Source of the DNA: Litorimonas sp051251645
Lineage (GTDB): Bacteria > Pseudomonadota > Alphaproteobacteria > Caulobacterales > Maricaulaceae
Assembly: GCA_051251645.1 (NCBI GenBank)
Contig: JBPOEY010000001.1
Span: 744,001-808,000 of the forward strand
Direction: 5' to 3'
DNA: 64,000 nt
Each line of letters starts with the position of its first letter. The first letter of the stretch is position 1. A program made the position numbers and the translations under genes. Positions 26,069 to 34,519 of the stretch are shown piece after piece. The notes below the pieces were generated by a model that was not told where the DNA came from, did not search any database, and was given only the letters and a program-made list of their open reading frames with translations.

Positions 26069-26133
26069 AATCCCCACATCGACTTATTCGAGGGACGCGC
26101 ATTGTTTGTCCAATCTTGCCTTTGGAGTGTGTC

Positions 26134-26739
26134 ATGGCCGGACCATCCGTTTCGCCTGAGATTGATCGGCTGATCACGCTGCTTGCGCGCTTGCCAGGGC
26201 TCGGCCCTCGCTCGGCGCGGCGTGCGGCTCTTCATCTGCTCAAAGCGCCAGACAAATTGATGACGCCGCTCGCGAGCGCGATGACAATTGCGGCAGAGCG
26301 GATTTCAACCTGTTCCGTTTGTGCGAATGTCGACTCGTCCAACCCTTGCCATATCTGTACCGCGCCCGGTCGCGACCAAACGGCGATTTGTGTGGTGCAA
26401 GACGTGTCTGACTTATGGGCGATGGAACGGGCCGGCGCATTTCGAGGCACGTATCATGTGTTGGGCGGGACCTTGTCCGCACTGGACGGTATTCGCCCTG
26501 AAGACCTCAATATCGCGACGCTGATTGGGCGGGTGAGTGCGGGTAAGACGGAGGAAGTCATCCTCGCGATGAATGCCACAGTCGATGGGCAGACGACGGC
26601 GCATTATATCACCGAGCATTTAGAAAAATCGAGTGTGCGCGTCACACGACTTGCGCACGGTGTGCCAATTGGTGGTGAGCTTGATTATCTGGATGACGGC
26701 ACGATTGCAGCCGCGATGAAAAGCCGACGTTTGCTTTAG
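26134..26739 (+). CDS. recR: Recombination mediator RecR
   Basis: A 201-residue RecR, which forms a ring with RecO to load RecA on gapped DNA. The N-terminal helix-hairpin-helix (LARLPGLGPRSARRAALHLL), a four-cysteine zinc finger (CSVC ... CHIC) and the Toprim domain (VVQDVSDLWAMERAGAFRG) are all present. ATG at 26134 is preferred over the frame start at 26116 because GGAG precedes it and MAGPSVSPEIDRL is family-like. The usual dnaX-ybaB partners are not upstream here. Confidence 0.95.
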   Translation: MAGPSVSPEIDRLITLLARLPGLGPRSARRAALHLLKAPDKLMTPLASAMTIAAERISTCSVCANVDSSNPCHICTAPGRDQTAICVVQDVSDLWAMERAGAFRGTYHVLGGTLSALDGIRPEDLNIATLIGRVSAGKTEEVILAMNATVDGQTTAHYITEHLEKSSVRVTRLAHGVPIGGELDYLDDGTIAAAMKSRRLL

Positions 26740-26752
26740 CGCTTGCGCTAAA
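26735..26752. terminator. Palindrome spanning both convergent stop codons
   Basis: The perfect inverted repeat tttagcgc/gcgctaaa (8 bp, 2-base centre) contains the TAG of recR on one arm and the TAG of the minus-strand gene on the other. There is no T-tract, so it is at most a weak bidirectional terminator. Confidence 0.4.
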
Positions 26753-27092
26753 TCTCTTCGATAACGCTGCGTCCTCGTCCACCAACGCCCATGCCTGATG
26801 TCCACTCCCATGTTTCATGAAGTCTAATCTTGCCTGACGATAAAATCTCGGGGCGACTCTCACATTTACCGGATCGCAGAGCGCCTGATTTGGTGATGTG
26901 ATGATAGAGGAAGGTGAGGGTTCCGTCGTCCCGGACTTTGCCGACAAGTGAGCCATACTCCACATCGCCACCACTATATGTGCCCATCAGAACGGAATCG
27001 CGTTGCTCATAGCGGAACACGGTATCTGATCCCACATCGCCGTTCCCTTTGGTGGACACAGCACGGAAAAGCCGCTCCCCATAGTGAATCAT
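26748..27092 (-). CDS. Small conserved beta-rich protein, often mislabelled N-acetylglutamate synthase
   Basis: A 114-residue protein of a widespread family of single-domain beta-rich proteins (RLFRAVSTKGNGDVGSDTVF, TYSGGDVEYGSLVGKV, HETWEWTSG ... IIEEI). Databases commonly label it N-acetylglutamate synthase, but it has no GNAT fold, so that name is not justified by sequence. Function unknown. It overlaps rmuC by 4 bases and is probably cotranscribed. Confidence 0.8.
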   Translation of the reverse strand: MIHYGERLFRAVSTKGNGDVGSDTVFRYEQRDSVLMGTYSGGDVEYGSLVGKVRDDGTLTFLYHHITKSGALRSGKCESRPEILSSGKIRLHETWEWTSGMGVGGRGRSVIEEI

Positions 27093-28213
27093 AGGAGCGG
27101 TCCAGCGGCTTTTGGTGGCTGCACGGACACAGGCGTTTCGTCCTCATCCAGATCAAGCTGATCAATCCGGTCGGCGCGGCGCGTGATCTTATCCGTGCTG
27201 ATCCGCGCCTGACGCATCATTTCGAGCCCACCATCATAATGACTTTGCAGTTTGGCGATACGGTCATCAAGTCGCCGCACGTCCGCGCTTATCTTTGTGA
27301 CTTCATCCAGAATGACCGTCGCCTGTTCGCGCATGGCGGCGTCTTTCAACACGGCGTTCATCGTGTGCAGGGTCGCCATAAAGGTGGTTGGGGAGACAAT
27401 CATGACCCGGTCTGTAAAGCCGCGTTCGATGACTTTTGGAAAGCGTGAGTGAAGCTCCGCATAAATGGCTTCGGACGGTAGAAACATGAGCGCGATTTCG
27501 TGTGTCTCCCCCGGCAGGAGGTATTTTGCTGCAATATCTTTGATATGTTTTGTGCAATCCGTCGCAAATTTACGCTTTGCACTTTCGTTGTTTATCATCT
27601 CGTCGCTGGCAACCAGCCGCTGCCACGCTTCGAGCGGAAACTTGCTGTCGACTGCAACGTCGAGATGGTCGCCTGGCAAATGGATGAGCGCGTCGACGCG
27701 GGCGCGATTAGAGAGTGTTTGCTGGAACGAATAGGTGCGAGCGGGCAGGAATTGTTCGATGAGGGACTGCATTTGCTTTTCGCCAAATGCGCCGCGCGAT
27801 TGCTTGTTCGAAAGGATGGCTTGCAAGCCGGAGACTTCACCCGCCAGTTCTTTTATATTGGCCTGCGCGCGATCAATGACTTCAAGGCGTGTATCCAGCC
27901 GTTTCAGATGACCCGCAGATGTTTCAGTCTGTTCGGAAATTGATCGGCCCACGCGTTCGGTCATGGCAGCCAAACGTTCATCCAAGCTTTTCTGAAATAA
28001 GTCCCCGCGCTGCGCCTGTTCATCCGACAGTTGCGCCAATCGTCCTTGTAATTCCGCCTGCTGTCCGCGCATCGCCATCAACTCGGATTGAGTGGAGTTA
28101 TCCTTAGGGCGCAAAAGGGATCCGACCCAAAGGCCAAGCAGGAGCAAGACCGCGCCGCAAACAAGCTCCAACACCGTCAGTTCGACTTGGCCATATGTAA
28201 GGATGGGTTCCAT
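27089..28213 (-). CDS. rmuC: DNA recombination protein RmuC
   Basis: A 374-residue RmuC homolog. An N-terminal membrane helix (about 13-34) is followed by a long coiled coil (about 45-135) and the PD-(D/E)XK-like nuclease domain (AVDSKFPLEAWQRL, then EIALMFLPSEAIYAEL). RmuC limits DNA inversions between short inverted repeats. ATG at 28213 is used; a TTG four codons upstream is the alternative. Confidence 0.93.
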   Translation of the reverse strand: MEPILTYGQVELTVLELVCGAVLLLLGLWVGSLLRPKDNSTQSELMAMRGQQAELQGRLAQLSDEQAQRGDLFQKSLDERLAAMTERVGRSISEQTETSAGHLKRLDTRLEVIDRAQANIKELAGEVSGLQAILSNKQSRGAFGEKQMQSLIEQFLPARTYSFQQTLSNRARVDALIHLPGDHLDVAVDSKFPLEAWQRLVASDEMINNESAKRKFATDCTKHIKDIAAKYLLPGETHEIALMFLPSEAIYAELHSRFPKVIERGFTDRVMIVSPTTFMATLHTMNAVLKDAAMREQATVILDEVTKISADVRRLDDRIAKLQSHYDGGLEMMRQARISTDKITRRADRIDQLDLDEDETPVSVQPPKAAGPLL

Positions 28214-28525
28214 GTTTGTTCTCAAAGCACAGCTGGGCGGGTGAGGAAAGAGGCCTTTCGGGATGGGCTCGATATTGTGCTAAAAACCTTGCTGTCGGCA
28301 GAGTCTGCCTGACGGGTCCGCATGGCATTTTGCAAAGCTTTACCTCACTTTGGATCATACTTGTGATCATTTTGATAGGTTGGCGAATGGTTACAAGGCA
28401 AAGGTTTAACGGGCTTAAATATAGAGTGAATTCGTCGCAGCTGTAAGAACTTTACAGCCTGAATAAAGTTTAAGACTAAAACAACAAAGTCGGCAAACCG
28501 ACCTTAGATAATTTTGGGGATTTCC
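28214..28525. promoter_or_regulatory. 312-base divergent region between rmuC and the TonB receptor gene
   Basis: No gene fits here. Visible structures are an inverted repeat gatca-N6-tgatc (28353-28368), an inverted repeat aacttta-N9-taaagtt (28448-28470), and a small hairpin gtcgg-caaa-ccgac (28489-28502) just ahead of the ribosome-binding site of the receptor gene. The first two are the size of regulator-binding sites; I cannot name the regulator. Confidence 0.35.
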
Positions 28526-30973
28526 ATGAATAAATACCGCCTTCTCGGCGCGTCTGCGCTGTCGCTTATGCTGACATCAACCTTGCCATCTTTTGCACAG
28601 GCTCAAGATAATGGTCCTGTCTTGGACGAAATCATCGTCACCGCGCAAAGTCGCGCTAAAGGTTTGCAAGATGTTCCGATTTCTGTGGCTGCCGTTGATG
28701 CAAACACGATTGAGAAGACAGGAATCGTCAAGATCGAAGATTTGACAACACTGGTTCCAAACTTCACCTATGCGGAAACGGGCATCACCACAGCGTTCCT
28801 GATCCGGGGCATCGGCTCTGGCGTGAACCAAGGGTTCGAACAATCCGTTGGCGTCTATGTGGACGGCGTTCACTATCCCCGCGGGCAGCAAGTGCGGGCA
28901 CCTTTTCTTGATCTCGAACGCGTTGAAGTGCTGCGCGGTCCACAGTCGATTTTGTTTGGTAAGAACTCGGTTGCCGGTGCGATCAATGTGACGACCGCCA
29001 AGCCTACAGATTATTTCCAAGGCAGCGTGTTCGGCTCTTATGAAATTGAAGACGGCGAAACAGTTTTGGAAGGCATGCTGTCGGGTCCCTTGTCGGATCG
29101 TGTTCGAGTTCGCGTTGCAGGCCGTTACCGGGATGCTGATGGTTTTCAGGTTAATCAAACGCTGAATCGCGATGAAACCGCGCGCGAAGAAGTGACAATC
29201 CGTGGGACTGTCGAAGTCGACGTGACTGAAGACCTTATGGCAACATTCAAAGCAGAAGTGACATCTTTTGATGCTGTCGGACGGAACATCGAAGTCGAAA
29301 ACGCTGCGGCTGTGAACAACCCGCTGTCTCCGTTCAATGGCCTGACTTACCCGCAAATCCTCGTCGGCGTATTCGGTCAAGACGCCAGCGTTTTAGACTT
29401 TACACAGGACGGCAATCGTCATTCCAATGGCGACAATAGCTTCAATGATATGGAAACTTATCAGATGACGCTCGATTGGGCGCTTGGCGACCACACGCTA
29501 CAAGCCATTACCGCCTATGAAACCCTGACTTACAATGAGCAGTGCGATTGCGATTTCACGGGTGCCAATATCTTTCTCGCGCGTTTGCAAGAAGATTACA
29601 CGCAATTCAGCCAAGAAATTCGCCTGACGTCTCCGGAACGCGACGATTTCGATTATATCCTGGGCGCTTACTATCAGTCATCTGACCACACCTATGCGGA
29701 TCAGATTATTGTTGAGGCGAATTCTGTTTTGATCCCGGCCGTGAATGGACGTGCACCCGGTGCGGGAAGTCTCTTGTCAGGGACGCAAGCCTTCCGTCAG
29801 GCCCAAGTTGACTCCACTGTGCTGTCTGCGTTCGCGCAGGTTGATTGGCACATTCGGGATGACCTGACCCTTCAGCTCGGCGCACGCGTCACGAATGAAG
29901 ATAAGGATGGGTCGCGTAATCTAGACATTACCACGGATAGTTTCGCAGCTCTGCCAGCCGCACAAATCGGTGCGCCGCTCGTTTACGCGCAAGTCTTCGG
30001 TATTGCGTCGACGAACCTTGATGGTTTGGCCGGTTTGGGTGTTCCGGGTGCTGCCGGACTGGCTGCGGCCTTCGGGTCTGGTTCCGTTCCCGTGCAAAAT
30101 CGGAACGTGACGAAGTTCTCGCCGGATGTGAAACTGGTTTGGGATGTGTCGGATGAAACGTTGCTTTACGCCAGTTGGGCGCGGGGCTTTAAATCGGGCG
30201 GGTTTGACTTCCGTGCGAATAATCGGGGTCAATCGGCCTCGACTGCCGAGGCTTTCCAGTTTGATGACGAAGAAGCGACCAATTACGAAGTCGGTGGCAA
30301 ATTCAAATTAGGCCGCGCGATTGAGCTGAATGCGACAGCCTTTTTCACAGAGTTCGATAATCTACAAATTTCGATCTTTGATGGCATCCTCGGCTTTAAT
30401 GTTGGCAATGCGGCGTCTTCCGAAGTGAAAGGCCTCGAACTCGATGGTCGTTGGGCGGTCAGCAATAATGTTCGCCTATCGGGCGGCGCAGCGTTGACAG
30501 ACTTTGAATTCACCGATTTCCAGAACGGACAGTGTTACGGTACACAAGCGCGTGACGGCTCTGACTCGCGCTTTGATGCGACCACGGGTTTCTGTGATTA
30601 CTCCGGTCTGAAAAATAATCTGGTCTCTGATTTTACCGGCAATGTGACGATGGATTGGAACGCGACTGTCTTTGACGACTATGAGCTGACAGGCCTGACG
30701 ACGCTGCTCTATAAGAGCTCTTACAACGCGTCGCAGACCCAAGATCCGGCAGGCGTTCAAGATGGCTATGTCAAGATCGATGCGCGCTTGGGCTTTGGTC
30801 CGCAGGATGGACCGTGGGAAATCGCCGTGTTGGGTAAAAACCTGACCGACGAAATCCTCAAGACCTATAATGGCGATACGCCTTTAGGCGGCAGCACCTT
30901 TGGAGCGACGTCGAACTACACGTTCTACAGCCAAGGCCGTACAGTTGCTTTGCAGGGGTCCCTGAAGTTCTAG
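28526..30973 (+). CDS. TonB-dependent outer-membrane receptor
   Basis: An 815-residue receptor with a Sec signal peptide (about 1-27, ending SFAQAQ), a TonB box region DEIIVTAQSR, a plug domain (about 40-155, with LERVEVLRGPQSILFGKNSVAGAIN) and a 22-strand barrel ending in an aromatic residue (LQGSLKF). Caulobacter-type receptors of this class import carbohydrates, lignin-derived compounds or siderophores; the substrate is not predictable here. ATG at 28526 gives a clean signal peptide. No transport partner is adjacent, and a perfect terminator follows. Confidence 0.93.
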   Translation: MNKYRLLGASALSLMLTSTLPSFAQAQDNGPVLDEIIVTAQSRAKGLQDVPISVAAVDANTIEKTGIVKIEDLTTLVPNFTYAETGITTAFLIRGIGSGVNQGFEQSVGVYVDGVHYPRGQQVRAPFLDLERVEVLRGPQSILFGKNSVAGAINVTTAKPTDYFQGSVFGSYEIEDGETVLEGMLSGPLSDRVRVRVAGRYRDADGFQVNQTLNRDETAREEVTIRGTVEVDVTEDLMATFKAEVTSFDAVGRNIEVENAAAVNNPLSPFNGLTYPQILVGVFGQDASVLDFTQDGNRHSNGDNSFNDMETYQMTLDWALGDHTLQAITAYETLTYNEQCDCDFTGANIFLARLQEDYTQFSQEIRLTSPERDDFDYILGAYYQSSDHTYADQIIVEANSVLIPAVNGRAPGAGSLLSGTQAFRQAQVDSTVLSAFAQVDWHIRDDLTLQLGARVTNEDKDGSRNLDITTDSFAALPAAQIGAPLVYAQVFGIASTNLDGLAGLGVPGAAGLAAAFGSGSVPVQNRNVTKFSPDVKLVWDVSDETLLYASWARGFKSGGFDFRANNRGQSASTAEAFQFDDEEATNYEVGGKFKLGRAIELNATAFFTEFDNLQISIFDGILGFNVGNAASSEVKGLELDGRWAVSNNVRLSGGAALTDFEFTDFQNGQCYGTQARDGSDSRFDATTGFCDYSGLKNNLVSDFTGNVTMDWNATVFDDYELTGLTTLLYKSSYNASQTQDPAGVQDGYVKIDARLGFGPQDGPWEIAVLGKNLTDEILKTYNGDTPLGGSTFGATSNYTFYSQGRTVALQGSLKF

Positions 30974-30996
30974 TCTCGATCCTTTATCTGATACAG

Positions 30997-31028
30997 AAAA
31001 GCCCCGTCCAATTGGACGGGGCTTTTTT
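30997..31028 (+). terminator. Rho-independent terminator after TonB receptor
   Basis: A perfect 30-base palindrome (30997-31026, arms beginning aaaagccccgtcc) with six T at 31023-31028, 24 bases after the receptor stop. The A/T flanks make it potentially bidirectional. The 240 bases beyond it hold no convincing gene. Confidence 0.93.
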
Positions 31029-31270
31029 ATGGAACAAACCGCGCTTAGCGCGCGCGGGCAAAGAACAGCTTGATGCGGGTCATCGGTGTGGTCCATTTTG
31101 CGATCAAGCCGAGATAGCCGATGGAGGATAAAGGCCCGAACCAGATTCGGAGAGACGCGACGAGGCGCCGCTATAGTCTGCTCAAGATAGGGCATGATGT
31201 CATTTCTCAAAACAGTTCACGGATCGAGCGTTCATGCCTGATCCTTGGCTTATTTTGTCACCATACTGTT

Positions 31271-31738
31271 TTAAGACATTGTCGACAGCATTTGTCGCGC
31301 CTGTTCCCAGAAACTCGGCTGGTCCGCCGCGTAACTTACGACTTCATATTCAACGCCATCGAAATCGTCAAAATAGAATCGATGTCCGGGATGGTAGTCT
31401 GCGAAGCTTGTCGGGATCAGCCCTTCGGCCACAACACGGCGTTCAATCAATCCTAAGTCATCGACGACGACAGCGATGTGATTGAGGCTTGCTGCGGCTT
31501 TTTTATCTGCGGGTTCAGCGCGCCGCACCTCCCTATTGGAATAGAGTGCGACATAGTCATCTTTGGTCCCGACATGCACGCTTGTGCCCTGATTGATGCT
31601 TGGGCCTTCCCACCGGATTGACCAGCCAAACATCCGGCAAAGTCTGTCAGCCGTTTTCTTTGGATCGACGACATTTATATTGATGTGTTCAAGTCTGGCC
31701 GGGACCCTGTGGCCTTGAATGATTGTTTTGAGTGACAT
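31271..31738 (-). CDS. VOC-fold (glyoxalase/bleomycin-resistance) protein under a SoxR box
   Basis: A 155-residue vicinal-oxygen-chelate protein with two beta-alpha-beta-beta-beta repeats: LEHININVVDPKKTADRL (16-33) and LNHIAVVVDDLGLIERRV. Metal-ligand candidates are H18, H90 and the glutamates near the end of each module. It may be a lyase, dioxygenase or drug-binding protein. The SoxR box 40 bases upstream and the divergent soxR gene imply induction by redox-cycling agents or nitric oxide. Confidence 0.85.
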   Translation of the reverse strand: MSLKTIIQGHRVPARLEHININVVDPKKTADRLCRMFGWSIRWEGPSINQGTSVHVGTKDDYVALYSNREVRRAEPADKKAAASLNHIAVVVDDLGLIERRVVAEGLIPTSFADYHPGHRFYFDDFDGVEYEVVSYAADQPSFWEQARQMLSTMS

Positions 31739-31778
31739 CGTAATCTCCTTTTGCGTGGTAGGAGCAGTGCTGATAGGA

Positions 31779-31796
31779 CCTCAACTTAACTTGAGG
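31779..31796. promoter_or_regulatory. SoxR box between soxR and the VOC gene
   Basis: The 18-base dyad CCTCAACTTAACTTGAGG has perfect outer arms CCTCAA/TTGAGG and matches the E. coli soxS operator at 17 of 18 positions. The next bases extend the dyad by one (A/T). SoxR at 31813 lies 16 bases away, so the site can serve both its own promoter and that of the divergent VOC gene. Confidence 0.85.
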
Positions 31797-31812
31797 TCAA
31801 GAGGAAAATTTC

Positions 31813-32268
31813 ATGGTGAAGAAGGCTTTCTCAATTGGCGCTGTGGCGGCGCGAACGGGTGTGGCTGTTTCAGCAATCCGATTTTATGAAGAGGCTGGAT
31901 TGATCACAGCTGATCGCAACAGCGGGGGACAGCGCGTGTTCGAAGCGTCCGACATTCGCCGGGTTTCCTTCATTATCATCGCCCAACAGCTTGGATTCTC
32001 ACTCAAACAGATAAAGCATCAATTCGACGCTCTACCCGCCCGCAGAACGCCAACTTTAAAAGATTGGGAAAAAATCGGACACAATTTTGGTCGTGATATT
32101 GATGCGCGGATAGCCGCGCTCACAAACCTCAGAGAGCGACTGACAGGATGTATTGGCTGTGGCTGTCTCTCTCTTCGGACATGCAAACTCTATAATCCCG
32201 ATGATGTCGCCGCGAGAAAAGGGGCTGGGCCAAGATACCTTATGGGAGACCGCCCCGAGGAGGTTTAA
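31813..32268 (+). CDS. soxR: Redox-sensing transcriptional activator SoxR
   Basis: A 151-residue MerR-family regulator. The winged helix-turn-helix (FSIGAVAARTGVAVSAIRFYEE) is at 6-27, the dimerisation helix near 80-110, and the 2Fe-2S cluster motif C113-x2-C116-x-C118-x5-C124 (CIGCGCLSLRTC) is intact. Oxidised SoxR untwists a 19-bp-spaced promoter to activate transcription. GAGGA precedes the start. The only visible target is the divergent VOC gene; no soxS is present, as usual outside enterics. Confidence 0.95.
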   Translation: MVKKAFSIGAVAARTGVAVSAIRFYEEAGLITADRNSGGQRVFEASDIRRVSFIIIAQQLGFSLKQIKHQFDALPARRTPTLKDWEKIGHNFGRDIDARIAALTNLRERLTGCIGCGCLSLRTCKLYNPDDVAARKGAGPRYLMGDRPEEV

Positions 32269-32350
32269 TCAGCCCTCACAAGCGGACGGGTAATTGTAGA
32301 GGTTATGGTTGTTAGAACTGCAAAATAGAGGAGCAGCGATCCGTAAATAC

Positions 32351-32374
32351 AAAAAACCCCGCCTCGCGGCAGGG
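32351..32374 (-). terminator. Rho-independent terminator of ctrA
   Basis: On the minus strand, arms ccctgcc and ggcgggg pair over a gcga loop and are followed by six T (complement of 32351-32356). It lies about 40 bases downstream of the ctrA stop. Confidence 0.8.
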
Positions 32375-32411
32375 TCATCGCGTCAGAATGACGTGGGAGA
32401 GGGGAGGCGTG

Positions 32412-33107
32412 TTACGCGCTCATTTTGTCTTTGGCAGGATCGCGCAGAACATAGCCGCGGCCCCAGACAGTTTCGATGTAATGCTCGCCTTGGGTCGCAG
32501 ATGCGAGTTTCTTGCGCAGTTTGCAGATGAACACGTCGATGATCTTGAGTTCTGGCTCATCCATGCCGCCATAGAGATGGTTGAGGAACATTTCCTTGGT
32601 CAGGGTTGTGCCCTTCCGTAAGGAGAGCAGTTCCAGCATCTGGTATTCTTTACCGGTGAGGTGGACGCGGTGGTCACCAACTTCGACAGTTTTCGCATCA
32701 AGGTTCACCTTAATGTCGCCTGTCGCGATGATCGATTGGCTGTGGCCTTTGGATCGACGAATAACAGCGTGGATGCGGGCCACCAGTTCGTCTTTGTGGA
32801 AAGGCTTTGTCATATATTCGTCAGCGCCAGTGCCGAGGCCGCGAACTTTCGTTTCAATATCGTTTGTCCCAGACAAGATAAAGATGGGCGTTTGGACTTT
32901 CGCCATTCTCAATGTCTTGAGAACTTCGAAGCCGGGCATGTCCGGTAAGTTCAGATCAAGAAGAATTATATCGTAATCATAGAGCTTGCCGAGATCGACG
33001 CCCTCTTCACCGAGGTCGGTGGTGTAAACGTTGAAGCCTTCGGTTTTTAGCATCAATTCGATGCCTTGTGCCGTAGCCATGTCATCTTCGATTAGAAGAA
33101 CCCGCAT
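32412..33107 (-). CDS. ctrA: Cell-cycle response regulator CtrA
   Basis: The 231-residue master regulator of the alphaproteobacterial cell cycle. It has an OmpR-type receiver (phosphoacceptor D51 in LLDLNLPD, switch lysine in MTKPFHKDE) and a winged-helix DNA-binding domain whose MLELLSLRKGTTLTKEMFLN and MDEPELKIIDVFICKLRKKL segments are near-identical to Caulobacter CtrA. Phosphorylated CtrA blocks replication initiation and activates flagellar, pilus and division genes via TTAA-N7-TTAA boxes. In Caulobacter a C-terminal signal directs ClpXP degradation; here the end is KDKMSA. Confidence 0.98.
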   Translation of the reverse strand: MRVLLIEDDMATAQGIELMLKTEGFNVYTTDLGEEGVDLGKLYDYDIILLDLNLPDMPGFEVLKTLRMAKVQTPIFILSGTNDIETKVRGLGTGADEYMTKPFHKDELVARIHAVIRRSKGHSQSIIATGDIKVNLDAKTVEVGDHRVHLTGKEYQMLELLSLRKGTTLTKEMFLNHLYGGMDEPELKIIDVFICKLRKKLASATQGEHYIETVWGRGYVLRDPAKDKMSA

Positions 33108-33190
33108 TGTTCATCCCTCCCAGGCAAATCATATAACCCGTTCATTTATTGAACCATGGTTAATGGAGCTTCACCGCTAAAGGAAACCGG

Positions 33191-33205
33191 TAAACCGAAA
33201 GTTAA
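33191..33205. promoter_or_regulatory. Candidate CtrA box upstream of ctrA
   Basis: TAAA-N7-TTAA (33191-33205) fits the CtrA consensus TTAA-N7-TTAA with one mismatch and lies about 85 bases upstream of ctrA. A second TTAA follows at 33211. Autoregulation of ctrA is known in Caulobacter; here it is inferred from this site. The rest of the 287-base region up to the divergent gene shows no named motif. Confidence 0.45.
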
Positions 33206-33394
33206 CAAACTTAACAGCCTGTCATCTACGCTTATTTAAATCGGAAGCGGGACGAGTTTGCTGCAAAGCTGCTTTGGGCGGTATGGTTGAGAAGACTTAA
33301 CCCTGTTCCTTCACCGGACTGAAAGCCCATCTCTGTATTGAGCACTCAAGCAAACCCGTAAAATCGGGACAAATTGGGTATTTGGAGAGAGAAT

Positions 33395-33766
33395 ATGGCA
33401 CAGATGACGGATAAGCAAATTCAGCGCACCCGTTTCCGGGTCGGAGAATTACAGAAGCGAATCGCCGTGTTGGAAGCAACACGCGAAGATCTGGAACGCC
33501 AGATCCGCAAACTTTCGGACAGTGTTCCAGAAGATGCGGTTGACGCGACAGAACAACGCGAAGGTTATGTGGCTTATGGTAGCTATGCGCAGTCTGTTAT
33601 TATCCGGAAAAGTAACCTGCGTCGCTCACTCGATGATATTGTCTCTCAAACGGCAGACATTGCGGTCGAGCTTCGCGACGAACTTGATGCGCTGGATAGC
33701 TACGAACGCATCCGCGCGCGTCGTATGGCCCAAATGGCAGAAAGCCGCCAAGCGCGCGCTGGCTAA
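33395..33766 (+). CDS. Small coiled-coil protein, FliJ-like, divergent from ctrA
   Basis: A 123-residue, strongly charged, almost wholly helical protein with two coiled-coil segments (about 8-45 and 70-118). Length and composition resemble FliJ, the flagellar ATPase stalk protein, but no fliI or other flagellar gene is in the window, so the call rests on shape and on the link of ctrA with flagellar genes. ATG at 33395 is preceded by GGAGAG, deciding against the frame start at 33374. Confidence 0.55.
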   Translation: MAQMTDKQIQRTRFRVGELQKRIAVLEATREDLERQIRKLSDSVPEDAVDATEQREGYVAYGSYAQSVIIRKSNLRRSLDDIVSQTADIAVELRDELDALDSYERIRARRMAQMAESRQARAG

Positions 33767-33799
33767 ATCAACGGCCCTATGAGAGGCTAAGTCGAGAGT

Positions 33800-34489
33800 C
33801 TACTCAACCGCTTCAAAGGCATAGCCCGCGCTTCGGACTGTCCGGATTGGGTCGGGCTTACCTGATTTCTTCAACGCTTTTCGAAGCCGTCCAATATGGA
33901 CATCAACCGTGCGGGCTTCGACATAAACGTCGCGTCCCCAGACCGCGTCGAGTAACTGCTCGCGCGAGAAAACCCGCCCTGGATGGCGGACAAAATGATC
34001 GAGTAGGCGAAATTCTGTGGGGCCGAGATGGACAGTTTCGCCGTCACGTTTCACGCGGAACGCCTGACTATCGACCTCAGTATCGCCGACACGAATGATA
34101 TCTTCTAAAAGACTTGGTTTTGCGCGGCGCATGAGGGCGCGGGTCCGCGCGAACAACTCTGGCATCGAAAATGGCTTGATCATGTAATCGTCGGCGCCGA
34201 AATCCAATCCCGTGATCCGGTCCGTTTCGTCACTGCGCGCTGTCAGCATGATAACGGGCGTTTTCGATGTTTCTTTACGGCGTCGCAAACGGCGACATAC
34301 TTCGACACCCGAGAGTTTGGGTAACATCCAGTCCAAGACAATGAGATCAGGCGCCCGCTCTGACGCGAGCAAGAGCGCTTCCTCGCCGTCCATGGCGATA
34401 GCGGTCTCATAGCCTTCTTTGTCGAAATTATATTCTAACAAAGTTGCCAGTGCGTCTTCGTCTTCAACGATCAGAACATAAGGTTTCAT
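33800..34489 (-). CDS. phoB: Phosphate regulon response regulator PhoB
   Basis: A 229-residue OmpR-family regulator: receiver with phosphoacceptor D53 (IVLDWMLP) and MIKPFSMPEL around the switch lysine, then a winged helix with LGPTEFRLLDHFVRHPGRVFSREQLLDAVWG, the PhoB signature. Activated by PhoR under phosphate limitation, it binds Pho boxes. It is the last gene of phoR-phoU-phoB, 30 bases after phoU. Confidence 0.95.
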   Translation of the reverse strand: MKPYVLIVEDEDALATLLEYNFDKEGYETAIAMDGEEALLLASERAPDLIVLDWMLPKLSGVEVCRRLRRRKETSKTPVIMLTARSDETDRITGLDFGADDYMIKPFSMPELFARTRALMRRAKPSLLEDIIRVGDTEVDSQAFRVKRDGETVHLGPTEFRLLDHFVRHPGRVFSREQLLDAVWGRDVYVEARTVDVHIGRLRKALKKSGKPDPIRTVRSAGYAFEAVE

Positions 34490-34519
34490 CAGAGTTTCTC
34501 GACTTTCTTGAGACGAATT

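Noticed and set aside
28577..29380. A 267-residue open frame antisense to the TonB receptor
   Set aside because: Shadow frame of a clear gene; composition rich in R, H and C without domain features.
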